A stretch of 23,740 nucleotides of DNA, taken from a virus. The stretch is from IMG/VR virus record IMGVR_UViG_3300027852_000168, positions 1 through 23,740 of that record. The stretch is one strand, 5' to 3'. Shown one piece after another: positions 5,980 through 12,947 of the stretch (positions within the stretch are counted from its first letter, which is position 1; every line of letters begins with the position of its first letter). Below the pieces are notes generated by a model. It did not search any database. It saw only the letters and a program-made list of their open reading frames with translations, and was not told where the DNA came from. The translations under genes and the position numbers were made by a program.

Positions 5980-6436
5980 TTCCAAATGGAAGGGGCGGAA
6001 TCTGTCTTCATTCAAGCGGGTTTCCGGAAGCCATGCTGGCCGCGTGGCGGTGCGGGTCTATGTCTGTAAATCATGTGGCATCCAGCATCCACCTGGACGA
6101 AAGCCCGAACGTTGCATGGATAGATTGTGTGGGGGGTTGGCCTTCACATCTTTTGATAGCACGGGGGAAGCTGGCCGATGGGCAACCCTTCTTTTGATGG
6201 AGGGTCAGGGGGTAATAAGCGATCTTGAACGGCAAGTAAGCTTTGACCTGATGGCCGCAACATCCTTGAACAACAGAACTGTTGGCGCAAAGGTCGCCAG
6301 GTATGTCGCTGACTTCACTTATACCCGCGACGGTGAACAAGTGATTGAAGACTTCAAGGGCGCGCTGACCGATGTTGCCGCGCTAAAACTGAAGTGGATG
6401 GCTGCAATGGGCAAGCCAGTAAAACTAACATCCTGA
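5972..6436 (+). CDS. DUF1064-type PD-(D/E)XK nuclease with N-terminal zinc ribbon
   Basis: A 154-residue protein. Residues 32-53 give a Cys4 ribbon (C-x2-C ... C-x4-C). The remainder follows the DUF1064 (PF06356) pattern: E66 before G-R-W, an LERQVSFDL strand, then Y-V-A-D114-F-T-Y, then V-I-E-D127-F-K129-G as the (D/E)XK element, ending in an LK-rich helix. Family members are thought to be phage nucleases acting on branched or structured DNA, often in the place of a Holliday-junction resolvase; the exact substrate is not known here. The zinc ribbon is an addition to the usual compact domain. Confidence 0.75.
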   Translation: MANSKWKGRNLSSFKRVSGSHAGRVAVRVYVCKSCGIQHPPGRKPERCMDRLCGGLAFTSFDSTGEAGRWATLLLMEGQGVISDLERQVSFDLMAATSLNNRTVGAKVARYVADFTYTRDGEQVIEDFKGALTDVAALKLKWMAAMGKPVKLTS

Positions 6437-6447
6437 AAGGAAGTTCC

Positions 6448-6804
6448 ATGGGAAATATTAAACCAGCTAAGGAAGAAACTGCCGGGCTTAAACATGCAGG
6501 CTCGAACATTTCAAAGTTGAAGGAAGATGTTCGAAATGGCGTCAATCGGATTGAAAAGCAAAAGGAAATCCGAACCGGGGCCAATGAAGAAATTGCATCA
6601 ATCAAGGCCGATCTGGTTGCCAAGGGCATCCACAAAAAGGCTTTGGATATGGCAATGACCTATATGAACATGGACCCTGACAAGCGCGAAGGGTTTGACA
6701 TTGCTTATGACATTGTTCGGGAAGCAATCGGCCTGCCGGTGTCGGCTCAAACCGACATGTTTGACAATGACCAAACTTCTTCTGGCGGTAAAACCGATGG
6801 GTGA
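6448..6804 (+). CDS. GapR/DUF2312-like coiled-coil DNA-binding protein candidate
   Basis: A 118-residue protein from the ATG at 6448 (ribosome site GAAAGGAAG). An alpha-helical segment NRIEKQKEIRTGANEEIASI is followed by KADLVAKGIHKKALDMA, then DPDKREGFDIAYDIVREAIG. This recalls GapR, the alphaproteobacterial protein that binds overtwisted DNA: long coiled coil, a K-x-L/K-A-L step, and a terminal helix ending in A-I-G. It ends in a polar tail with TDMFDNDQ. The resemblance is by eye and moderate. A role in phage DNA topology during replication would fit the position between a nuclease and replication genes. Confidence 0.5.
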   Translation: MGNIKPAKEETAGLKHAGSNISKLKEDVRNGVNRIEKQKEIRTGANEEIASIKADLVAKGIHKKALDMAMTYMNMDPDKREGFDIAYDIVREAIGLPVSAQTDMFDNDQTSSGGKTDG

Positions 6805-7111
6805 AGATTCTTCCGACATGGAACGCGCGGCTGATAGTGCCGCGCGTGACAAGCGCGCTTCGAAAAAAGCTGCTGAAATTCAAGCGCAAAAGCGGCTGGC
6901 CGGAGCGATGTTAACCTTGCTACCGCTTCGTGATCAGGAAGTTCTGTCTTGGATATGCGATGTCCATGGAAAGCCCCCAGGTCAGATTTTGACAGAAATG
7001 ATTCGGGTGTCCTTAGTTAAGGAGCGCCGCACATATCGCGAAGCTCACGGCGGCGGCGGGGCATCATCAACCGATTTAGATTATTTGACTGAACGGCTTC
7101 CCAGAAGGTGA
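6797..7111 (+). CDS. Possible ribbon-helix-helix regulator
   Basis: A 104-residue basic protein. The start at 6797 lies inside the end of the previous gene (8-bp overlap, ATGGGTGA). After a charged N-terminal helix rich in Lys/Arg/Ala, residues about 38-77 read as a ribbon (AMLTLLPLRD), a helix (EVLSWICDVHG) and a second helix (GQILTEMIRVSLVKERR), the spacing expected of a ribbon-helix-helix fold. A Gly-rich linker follows. The fold is inferred from pattern only; it may act as a second DNA-binding regulator in the early operon. Confidence 0.5.
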   Translation: MGEDSSDMERAADSAARDKRASKKAAEIQAQKRLAGAMLTLLPLRDQEVLSWICDVHGKPPGQILTEMIRVSLVKERRTYREAHGGGGASSTDLDYLTERLPRR

Positions 7112-7116
7112 CTTGA

Positions 7117-7968
7117 ATGACAGGAAAGCAAATAAAGCCAGACTGGATTCCTTGGGAACCGGCTAGATGGGTGGCCGGAACTGCCGAAATGGATCAGCAA
7201 ACAGAGTTTGTTTTTTTCAGGCTTTGCATGTTTGCCTATGTGAAAGCTGATCCAATTGTTAGCGGTTCCGAAAAAAGAAACTCCATGCGCTGCAAAGTTT
7301 CAGTCGAAGAATACCGCGATGCCTTGGCGGTTCTGGTTGAATTAGAGAAAGTCACAATCACAAAAAACGGTGTTTTAGTTCACTCAACCGAAGGGCGTTT
7401 GCGCGATAGCGTCACACGGATTTCAGCACGGCAAAGGGGGGCGGCAATATCCAGGCGCAGGCGTGAATTGAAGTTTGCAGGCAAAAAAACTTCTGAAATT
7501 AATCTGATCATCAGTAAGGAATTTTCTGATGACCAACGTAGTATACAGACAGACAATACAGACAGACAGACAATACAAGACACACAAGGGGGTGTGGGGG
7601 AACAGTTTGAATTGGTCCCATCAGAAGGAAACAAAGTTGATGATGCCAAGGCGGCGGTTGATCTATGGAATGACCTGGCCAAAACTGAAGGGCTTGCCCG
7701 CGTCCAGATACTTTCTGATTCTAGGCGCAAAAAGCTAAAAGATCGGTTGAAGCAGGTCGGCGGCATAGATGGTTGGAACGGTGCCTTGATGAATGTGGCT
7801 GACAGTGACTTCCTGTCTGGTCGGGTGCCAAACAAGGATTGGAAGGCAACATTTGACTTCATGCTTCAAGAAAAAAGTTTGGTTAAGATCATGGAAAGAT
7901 CTTATCCACCATACCGCAGCGAAGGGCGGAAAGCTTCTGAAGTAATGAGCGCAATCAGGGATATATAA
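7117..7968 (+). CDS. DUF1376-type phage replication initiation protein
   Basis: A 283-residue protein. The N-terminal domain (about 1-110) resembles DUF1376: W-I-P-W at 11-14, a TAEMDQQTEFVFFRLCMFAY helix, and SVEEYRDALAVLVELE, a winged-helix layout. The linker (about 135-165) is Gln/Thr/Asp-rich and is coded by an iteron-like DNA repeat. The C-terminal domain contains VDLWNDLAKTEGL and WNGALMNVADSDFLSGRV ... WKATFDFML, the pattern seen in many phage primosome or origin-binding proteins. Likely role: recognise the phage origin and recruit the helicase machinery, as lambda O does. Ribosome site GAAGGTGA. Confidence 0.7.
   Translation: MTGKQIKPDWIPWEPARWVAGTAEMDQQTEFVFFRLCMFAYVKADPIVSGSEKRNSMRCKVSVEEYRDALAVLVELEKVTITKNGVLVHSTEGRLRDSVTRISARQRGAAISRRRRELKFAGKKTSEINLIISKEFSDDQRSIQTDNTDRQTIQDTQGGVGEQFELVPSEGNKVDDAKAAVDLWNDLAKTEGLARVQILSDSRRKKLKDRLKQVGGIDGWNGALMNVADSDFLSGRVPNKDWKATFDFMLQEKSLVKIMERSYPPYRSEGRKASEVMSAIRDI
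7526..7580. repeat. Iteron-like repeat A inside the replication gene
   Basis: The sequence has a 22-bp lead beginning CTGATGACCAAC and ending TAGTATACA, followed by alternating AGAC and AATACAGAC units. It codes the Gln/Thr/Asp linker of the replication protein. A copy of both the lead (one mismatch) and the unit array occurs at 12858-12920. In lambdoid phages the origin iterons lie in the linker of the O gene, so this may be the replication origin. Confidence 0.6.
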
Positions 7969-7970
7969 TC

Positions 7971-8543
7971 ATGGAAAATAAAATTTTACTTCCTGCGCGG
8001 CTGAATTTAAATATCAACACAGTCACCAGCATTTTGAAGCAGCGCAAATCAAGGCCTGAATTCATGGAGTTGATACCAGTTTCGGAGCTTATGCCGTTGA
8101 TTCATGGTCTGGAAGATGCAGCAAAGCCTGCCGAAATCGAACAGGCAAAGCGCGCCGCTGAAGTTCTGTTGGGATCATACCCGCGACACAACATTGAAGC
8201 GCCTGAAATCTATTCACGGGCCATTGTTTCGGTGCTGATTAACTTCCCGGCACACGTTGGGGCAAAGGCGGTCGATAACCTAACCTTGAAATCACAATTC
8301 ATCCCAACAAGGTCAGAATTGAATGCGCAATGTGAAGCCATCATGGGCGAAATTCGCGCCGCACAAGCAATAGCCAAGTCCATGATTCAGGAACACAAAC
8401 GGCGGGAAAGTTCCCGCCAGGAACAGGAAGAAAGGGCTAAAGCCCGCAAAGAATTCCGCGACAAGCACGGCAACAAAACGCCGATGGAAGTGCTAGCAGC
8501 GGAAGGAATCACCATCGGCAAATCAACCAAAAGGAAAAACTGA
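7971..8543 (+). CDS. Replication-associated hypothetical protein (possible helicase-loader analogue)
   Basis: A 190-residue protein starting 2 bp after the stop of the replication gene. Residues about 60-125 (AAEVLLGSYP ... YSRAIVSVLINFP ... QFIPTRSELNAQCEAI) match a pattern often seen in phage proteins next to replication initiators: a helical domain with a P-T-x-x-E-L step. The second half is a long charged helix (RRESSRQEQEERAKARKEF) followed by a short basic tail. By position it could be a partner of the replication protein, such as a helicase loader (inference). No catalytic motif is seen. Confidence 0.6.
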   Translation: MENKILLPARLNLNINTVTSILKQRKSRPEFMELIPVSELMPLIHGLEDAAKPAEIEQAKRAAEVLLGSYPRHNIEAPEIYSRAIVSVLINFPAHVGAKAVDNLTLKSQFIPTRSELNAQCEAIMGEIRAAQAIAKSMIQEHKRRESSRQEQEERAKARKEFRDKHGNKTPMEVLAAEGITIGKSTKRKN

Positions 8544-8545
8544 AT

Positions 8546-8779
8546 ATGACACGATCAACAGCAATGCGCGTTCGCATGGACTTAGCCCTTCCCGTTGATG
8601 CGGGTGACTTTTCATCCGTTGGGAAGGCAGCAAAAAAACTGGAAACCCTGAAAGAAACTGCAAAAGAACTTGGATTTTCTTTGACTACTGACGTTGCGGC
8701 CCGCGTCGGATCATTCGATTTCGGGGATTCGGGCGCGCCTGAAGGGCCTGAAGGGCCTGAATCACCGGCCAGCGAATAA
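8546..8779 (+). CDS. 77-residue hypothetical protein with Gly/Pro/Glu repeat tail
   Basis: The start at 8546 follows the previous stop by 2 bp and has AAAAGGAAAA upstream. The N-terminal part is basic (TRSTAMRVRMDLALP), the middle is a Lys/Glu-rich helix (KAAKKLETLKETAKELGF), and the tail repeats G-P-E from the DNA unit GAAGGGCCT in tandem (about 8740-8762). No family is recognised. A shorter version from a later in-frame ATG cannot be excluded. Confidence 0.55.
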   Translation: MTRSTAMRVRMDLALPVDAGDFSSVGKAAKKLETLKETAKELGFSLTTDVAARVGSFDFGDSGAPEGPEGPESPASE

Positions 8780-8780
8780 G

Positions 8781-8951
8781 ATGATTAGGTTCGTTTGCAA
8801 CGCTGCCCTTGCAGCCGTTCCATTGCATTTCTCAAATCAAGTAATGGAAACGGTGGAAAAGGATGGCGTTGCAGCGGGCCTAATCCACCTTATTTTTTGC
8901 TTGGTATTTATTGAAGTTGTCGTTGAAATTGTAAAGGGATGGTTGGAATGA
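8781..8951 (+). CDS. Small membrane protein, 56 residues
   Basis: The start at 8781 is one base after the previous stop (TAAGATG). Residues about 32-51 (GLIHLIFCLVFIEVVVEIVK) form a clear transmembrane helix, and the N-terminal part is mildly hydrophobic. The stop overlaps the next start by ATGA. The ribosome site is weak (AGCGAATAAG), so it is probably translated by coupling. Function unknown; a lysis or inner-membrane accessory role is possible. Confidence 0.5.
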   Translation: MIRFVCNAALAAVPLHFSNQVMETVEKDGVAAGLIHLIFCLVFIEVVVEIVKGWLE

Positions 8952-9556
8952 CAGGCGAAAAAGAGCTAAAACCGCTGACCCATGAAGCATCCGAATTGTT
9001 TCAAAAACAGCGGGAAACTGACACAGTTATTCAAAACAAATGTGTAGATTGTGGCGCTTGGTTTGAGACAGACAAGAAGTCAGTCCCTTTCCAAGAAAGC
9101 TTCCAATGCGACTGCGGATCAATCATGCAATTTGACGTGCCAGCAGCCATTCAAGAAAGCCCGATAATTCAACCAACCAATGAAACAATCTTGGCGATCA
9201 TGGATGAAGATCAGCGACTTGATACCGGGATGAAAATTTCCGAAGCAGTTAAAACCGCTGCGGAATGGTGGGAAGCGATTGGGCGCGTCCAAATGCAAAA
9301 AGAGCTTATGCGCCAGGCGAAGCCCGTTGGTGGGGCAGACAATGGGGCCGGGGGCGTTTTCGCTTCCAAAGATGCCAAAGATCCGAATTTTCTTCCGTCC
9401 GGAATTGTTCATGGAATGCCCTGGGAAGCCCTGGGGAAACGTGAGCGCATAATGATCATCAAGATATGGCATCACTTCAAGGTTCGGAACCCCGATTTGA
9501 TAGGCGAAAACCCAAACATCAAACACAAAATGCAACACCGTGGAAAGGTCCAATAA
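8948..9556 (+). CDS. Zinc-ribbon hypothetical protein, 202 residues
   Basis: The ATG at 8948 (ATGA overlap, GGGATGG upstream) was chosen over an in-frame ATG three codons earlier. Residues about 32-56 form a zinc ribbon (CVDCGAWF ... CDCGS). The middle contains an acidic helix (DEDQRLDTGMKISEAVKTAAEWWEA, about 87-111). The C-terminal region is basic and His-rich (IWHHFKVRNP, HKMQHRGKVQ). No family is recognised; the ribbon and basic tail point to nucleic-acid binding. Confidence 0.6.
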   Translation: MTGEKELKPLTHEASELFQKQRETDTVIQNKCVDCGAWFETDKKSVPFQESFQCDCGSIMQFDVPAAIQESPIIQPTNETILAIMDEDQRLDTGMKISEAVKTAAEWWEAIGRVQMQKELMRQAKPVGGADNGAGGVFASKDAKDPNFLPSGIVHGMPWEALGKRERIMIIKIWHHFKVRNPDLIGENPNIKHKMQHRGKVQ

Positions 9557-9557
9557 A

Positions 9558-9938
9558 ATGAAACATTTTAACGTTGAAAAGGTGGTCGAAAAGGTGCGTA
9601 AGTCGCTGCTTGAAGCGCATTCAGACAACCCGTCACAAAACGAAACCATTTTTAAAATGACGGACCCCGTATATCTCGAAATGATCCGGCTTTTATACAC
9701 CAGCCAAAACATGAATGTTGATGCGCCAGAAATGATCAGTGCGCTGGGATGCATGATCGGGTCATTCGTTCGCGGCGCTTTCGCGAAATGCGACGATGGT
9801 TTTGATGACGAAGACAAAAGAAATGTAACAGAAGTAATTAAGCACCTACATGATGCAGCTTTAGGGGTAGCCTTGGCAGACGCAAAAGCCCTTGTCAAAG
9901 TTGACATTGGCGCACCAACAAAAGCCGGGCGCGCGTGA
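9558..9938 (+). CDS. 126-residue hypothetical protein
   Basis: The start at 9558 follows the previous stop directly, with GGAAAGG upstream. The protein is mostly helical: FNVEKVVEKVRKSLLEAH, then PVYLEMIRLLYTSQN, then ALGCMIGSFVRGAFAKC, then an acidic stretch and a final Ala-rich helix. No motif or family is recognised. It sits in a block of small genes between the replication and packaging genes. Confidence 0.6.
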   Translation: MKHFNVEKVVEKVRKSLLEAHSDNPSQNETIFKMTDPVYLEMIRLLYTSQNMNVDAPEMISALGCMIGSFVRGAFAKCDDGFDDEDKRNVTEVIKHLHDAALGVALADAKALVKVDIGAPTKAGRA

Positions 9939-10228
9939 TGGGGTGCAAATCTCTCTGGGCGCAAGTCATTTTTCAGGCCGTTACTGATGCAAAATCAGAA
10001 GACAATTCAACCCCGGCCCGCCTTGCAAAAGATACGGCTAACAACTGGATATTGAATGGGGGCAAAGGGTTTGTCATGGTTTGCAGCATGGCCGGGGTTG
10101 ATCCTGATGAAGTCAGGCGCGCATATCTTGAAGGAAGACTGAACAAGGTGCCGCTAAAAGGGTTGAAAAACAACAATAACCCAACCCCAAAACGTTCAGA
10201 GCAAGTGGGCGTTTTAGGGGGGGCTTAA
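9938..10228 (+). CDS. Small phage protein upstream of the terminase genes
   Basis: A 96-residue protein from the ATG at 9938 (TGATG overlap); a GTG at 9935 is an equally possible start one codon earlier. The pattern L-W-A-Q-V-I-F-Q-A-V-x-D-A ... A-x-x-W-I ... V-x-C-S-M-A-G-V-D-P-D-E-V-R is one I know from many phage genomes, usually near the terminase, with no established function. The last step looks like a helix-turn-helix end (AGVDPDEVRRAYLEG). A DNA-binding regulator is possible. Confidence 0.6.
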   Translation: MGCKSLWAQVIFQAVTDAKSEDNSTPARLAKDTANNWILNGGKGFVMVCSMAGVDPDEVRRAYLEGRLNKVPLKGLKNNNNPTPKRSEQVGVLGGA

Positions 10229-10317
10229 GCTATTTGCGCACAATATCACATATTTTTACCATGTATGTGCATAAATGCGTAATAGCTCAAATTGGTGAAA
10301 TCGAAAGGAAACGAGCG

Positions 10318-10596
10318 ATGTCAAAGGGGATCAGTGACCGCAAGAAGGAAGCATCCAGCACATTTTCAGCCATGTTTGACGGTTCTGAGGATCGCCCATC
10401 GCCTGAAGAACTGGTCGTTCGGGTGATGCACGGCAAAGATGGTAACAACGCAATAACAGAGCGCCAATTTGAAGCGGCCAAGCTTCTTTTGCCCTATCGC
10501 CTGCCCAAGCTTGCAACGGTTGAAGCACACGTTGCCACTGAAGAACTTAGCCACGAAGATTGGGTTGCTTCATTGGATGATGATGATGATGAATAA
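10318..10596 (+). CDS. Conserved phage protein, small-terminase candidate
   Basis: A 92-residue protein. The ATG at 10318 has GAAAGGAAACGAGCG upstream; an in-frame TTG at 10234 would add 28 residues without a ribosome site and was not used. The sequence contains TERQFEAAKLLLPYRLPKL (about residues 49-67), a pattern common in short proteins just upstream of large terminases, and ends in a run of Asp coded by a GAT repeat (10577-10591). It could supply the DNA-recognition subunit of the terminase, but no helix-turn-helix is certain. The preceding 89-bp gap (10229-10317) holds only a weak 6-bp inverted repeat. Confidence 0.55.
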   Translation: MSKGISDRKKEASSTFSAMFDGSEDRPSPEELVVRVMHGKDGNNAITERQFEAAKLLLPYRLPKLATVEAHVATEELSHEDWVASLDDDDDE

Positions 10597-10597
10597 C

Positions 10598-10684
10598 ATG
10601 AAAATTGAAGGTATCATTTTAGCCTGTGCGCTTGTGCTTCACCTGGTTTTTGTTGCCCAGATCCTGTTTGAAAGGTTCTTCTGA
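10598..10684 (+). CDS. 28-residue membrane peptide
   Basis: The predicted peptide, MKIEGIILACALVLHLVFVA plus eight residues, is almost entirely one transmembrane helix ending in Arg-Phe-Phe. The start is one base after the previous stop, and the stop overlaps the next start as TGATG. The ribosome site is weak. Support comes from the gapless packing between two genes and the strong hydrophobic character. It could be a lysis-related or membrane-regulatory peptide, or an artefact. Confidence 0.4.
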   Translation: MKIEGIILACALVLHLVFVAQILFERFF

Positions 10685-10875
10685 TGCAGTGGTTTGTTGA
10701 AGAACTGAACCCTTTTGGTGAATGGTCACCGTGCATCTATCATGGTGATAAGCCCCCCCGTGACAGGCCAGAGGGTGGAAGCAAAAGGTGGCGTTCTGAA
10801 CCTGTGCTTGTCCCTGAAGCTTTGATCGGGCGCAGCCTCAGGCAAATTGCTGCCTGCCTGTCTGCCGATGGGTAA
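10684..10875 (+). CDS. 63-residue hypothetical phage protein
   Basis: Begins MQWFVEELNPFGEWSPCIYH and ends RQIAACLSADG. The layout W-x-P-C-x-x-H ... (R/K)-W ... V-P-E-A-L ... R-S-L is familiar from small genes near phage terminases, but I know no function for it. It is coupled to the preceding peptide (TGATG) and overlaps the following gene by 8 bp. No membrane segment. Confidence 0.5.
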   Translation: MQWFVEELNPFGEWSPCIYHGDKPPRDRPEGGSKRWRSEPVLVPEALIGRSLRQIAACLSADG

Positions 10876-11116
10876 GAAGCGTGATCCACATCCTGAAGCG
10901 GTGGTTTCTGAAGCTGATAGGATTCTGGTTGACCAACTGAGCGAATTCATGCGGGGTTGCCGATCAGTGGCGGATGCCAATAAATGCTATGCAGATCATC
11001 ACAATGACCTTGCACGGCTTTGGAAGCTTGGTGGGTGGAACAGAACGGCCTGCATCATTTTCTATAATCTGCGCGCCTATCAGGTCGAAGCAATCAAAAA
11101 AGGCTGGATCAAATGA
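10868..11116 (+). CDS. 82-residue hypothetical protein before the large terminase
   Basis: The ATG at 10868 lies within the end of the previous gene. The protein is helical and basic at the ends (MGKKRDPHPEAV ... VEAIKKGWIK), with a central Cys/Trp-containing segment (NKCYADHHNDLARLWKLGGW). The stop overlaps the terminase start by ATGA, so the two are translationally coupled. It may be the small terminase subunit or a packaging accessory protein; the sequence alone does not decide. Confidence 0.55.
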   Translation: MGKKRDPHPEAVVSEADRILVDQLSEFMRGCRSVADANKCYADHHNDLARLWKLGGWNRTACIIFYNLRAYQVEAIKKGWIK

Positions 11117-12756
11117 ACCAAGTTAACCCGAAGCGCGTGAGGGCTGTTCGGGCGCGGCTAAAGTCTGATTTCGATTATTACGCCCCGCGTTGCCTGAAGA
11201 TATTGACCAAGCCCGATCACAAGGGAAAAGTTGGAATCGTTCCGTTCAACATGAATGCTGCGCAGAAACATATTCACGATAAAATCGAGGAACAGCGGGA
11301 ACGGCTTGGCTATGTTCGGGCCATCATCCTGAAGGGTCGGCAGCAAGGCGCCAGCACCTACACAGAAGGGCGGTTCTATTGGAAGACCACGCAGAACCAG
11401 GGTGAGAAAACATATATTCTTACGCACAGTAAGGAAGCGACGGACAATCTGTTTGGCATGGTGGATCGGTATCACCAGAATGCCCCGGTGCATGTCAGGC
11501 CCTATGTAGGCAAGGACAACGCCAGGGAACTGGTTTTTGATAAGCTGGATAGCCGATACCAGGTTGCAACTGCTGGGGCAAAGGGGGCTGGCCGGTCGGC
11601 CACGCTTACCAATGTTCACGGATCAGAGGTTGCTTTCTGGGAAAAGGCCGAAGAACACCTTGGCGGGATGCTTCAGGCGGTGCCGCTGGCGGTTGGAACA
11701 GAGGTCATTTTGGAAAGCACCGCCAACGGGGTCGGGAACGTTTTTCACAAACAATGGGTGATGGCAGAGCGCAAGCAGTCTGACTTCATCGCAATCTTTG
11801 TTCCGTGGTTCTGGCAAAGCGAATATCGACGGACGTTGCCCGACGATTTTCAGGTGTCCTATGATGCTGAATCCGTTCCGGACGGGGAACCAACAGAAGG
11901 CGAATATCAGGAAGCCTATGGACTGACTGAACAACAAATGTTCTGGCGGCGAATGAAGATCATTGAATTGGGTGGTGGGGAAGATGGGTATTTCCTTTTC
12001 AAGCAAGAATATCCTGCAACACCTGATGAAGCGTTCCAGTCATCAGCAGCGGGCAACAGCCTGGTCAAACGCAAGTTTGTCCTGAAGGCCAGGAAGTCTG
12101 ATGTTACCAGCAGCGGGCAACTGATCATTGGCGTTGATCCAGGCGGCGAAGGTGAGGGGGGCGACCCAACTGCCATCATCCGGCGGCGTGGCCGCAGAAT
12201 GTTCAATCCGCAAAAGTTCACAAAGATGAACACAATGCAGATCGCGGCTTTGATCCTTCGGATTATCAAGAAAGAGCGCCCGCTAAAAGTGTTCATAGAT
12301 GTTGGCGGTTTGGGTGCTGGGATCATGGATAGATTGCTTGAATTCCCCGATGCACAAGGCATCGTGTCACCAGTGAATTTTGGGGAAGCAGCCCTAAACC
12401 CTGAGCTATACAAAAACAGGCGGGCTGAAATGCATTGGACACAGAAGGATTGGCTTGAAGACGTTGGGGGCGCAAATATTCCCGATGATGATGATCTTCA
12501 GGCTGACCTTCTGGCTTCAGTTATTTCGCCAACAGACAGCCAACAAAGACGCCAACTTATGTCTAAAATATGGATGCGATCTAAGGGCATCCGGTCGCCC
12601 AATTTGGCCGATGCTGGGGCGCTTACTTTCGCCCTTCCTGTTGCCGCAATTGATGCCCAAGGTGGGAATGCTGAATCTGACTTTGATCCCCTGAATGGTG
12701 GTGGTCAACATTGGGGAAATCAGGGGTCAAGTAGGGTGGATTTCGATGTTTTCTGA
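11113..12756 (+). CDS. terL: Large terminase subunit (packaging ATPase-nuclease)
   Basis: A 547-residue protein. The N-terminal ATPase has a deviant Walker A, K74-G-R-Q-Q-G-A-S-T: the usual Lys before S-T is Ala, and the available Lys is the first residue, as in lambda gpA. Acidic candidates for Walker B lie in SEVAFWEK (171-178), and the coupling motif is ESTANG (201-206). The C-terminal RNase H-like nuclease has D342 in IIGVDPGG, D396 in VFIDVGG, and D500 in NLADAG as the likely metal-binding triad. It cuts and translocates DNA into the procapsid through the portal encoded downstream. The start overlaps the preceding gene by ATGA. Length and motif order are normal. Confidence 0.92.
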   Translation: MNQVNPKRVRAVRARLKSDFDYYAPRCLKILTKPDHKGKVGIVPFNMNAAQKHIHDKIEEQRERLGYVRAIILKGRQQGASTYTEGRFYWKTTQNQGEKTYILTHSKEATDNLFGMVDRYHQNAPVHVRPYVGKDNARELVFDKLDSRYQVATAGAKGAGRSATLTNVHGSEVAFWEKAEEHLGGMLQAVPLAVGTEVILESTANGVGNVFHKQWVMAERKQSDFIAIFVPWFWQSEYRRTLPDDFQVSYDAESVPDGEPTEGEYQEAYGLTEQQMFWRRMKIIELGGGEDGYFLFKQEYPATPDEAFQSSAAGNSLVKRKFVLKARKSDVTSSGQLIIGVDPGGEGEGGDPTAIIRRRGRRMFNPQKFTKMNTMQIAALILRIIKKERPLKVFIDVGGLGAGIMDRLLEFPDAQGIVSPVNFGEAALNPELYKNRRAEMHWTQKDWLEDVGGANIPDDDDLQADLLASVISPTDSQQRRQLMSKIWMRSKGIRSPNLADAGALTFALPVAAIDAQGGNAESDFDPLNGGGQHWGNQGSSRVDFDVF

Positions 12757-12831
12757 CCATTGTGAAAAAAGTGAATATTGTTGTGTTTTCTTGATAACCA
12801 GAGCATTTTTTTCTGATGATCTAAAATATAG

Positions 12832-12920
12832 GACTGATGACCAGACTGATGACCAGACTGATGACCAACATAGTATACAATACAGACAATACAGACAGAC
12901 AATACAGACAATACAGACAG
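12832..12920. repeat. Tandem and dispersed repeat B in the gap after terL
   Basis: Three perfect copies of the 12-bp GACTGATGACCA (12832-12867) run into a 22-bp sequence also found at 7526-7547 (one mismatch), then AATACAGAC twice, AGAC, AATACAGAC twice, and AGAG (12879-12922). This fills most of the 191-bp gap 12757-12947, and the rest is AT-rich (TCTAAAATATAGG near 12821-12832 could hold a -10 element). Possible roles are origin or regulatory iterons, or a recombination product of copy A. Confidence 0.65.
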
Positions 12921-12947
12921 AGGGATTGTTAAGGGAGATTTGAACAG

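Noticed and set aside
5743-6015. Leftward 90-codon frame across the divergent control region
   Set aside because: It is antisense to the Arc-like gene, has no ribosome site, and would occupy the operator region; the rightward ribbon-helix-helix protein explains the sequence far better.
9119-9964. Long leftward open frame (281 codons) opposite the rightward small genes
   Set aside because: It lies antisense to two tightly packed rightward genes with ribosome sites; its translation is Ser/Phe/Cys-rich without domain features, typical of a shadow frame.
10229-10317. Promoter or operator in the gap before the small-terminase candidate
   Set aside because: Only a 6-bp inverted repeat (CACATA/TATGTG) and poor hexamer matches are present, which is within chance for an AT-rich gap.
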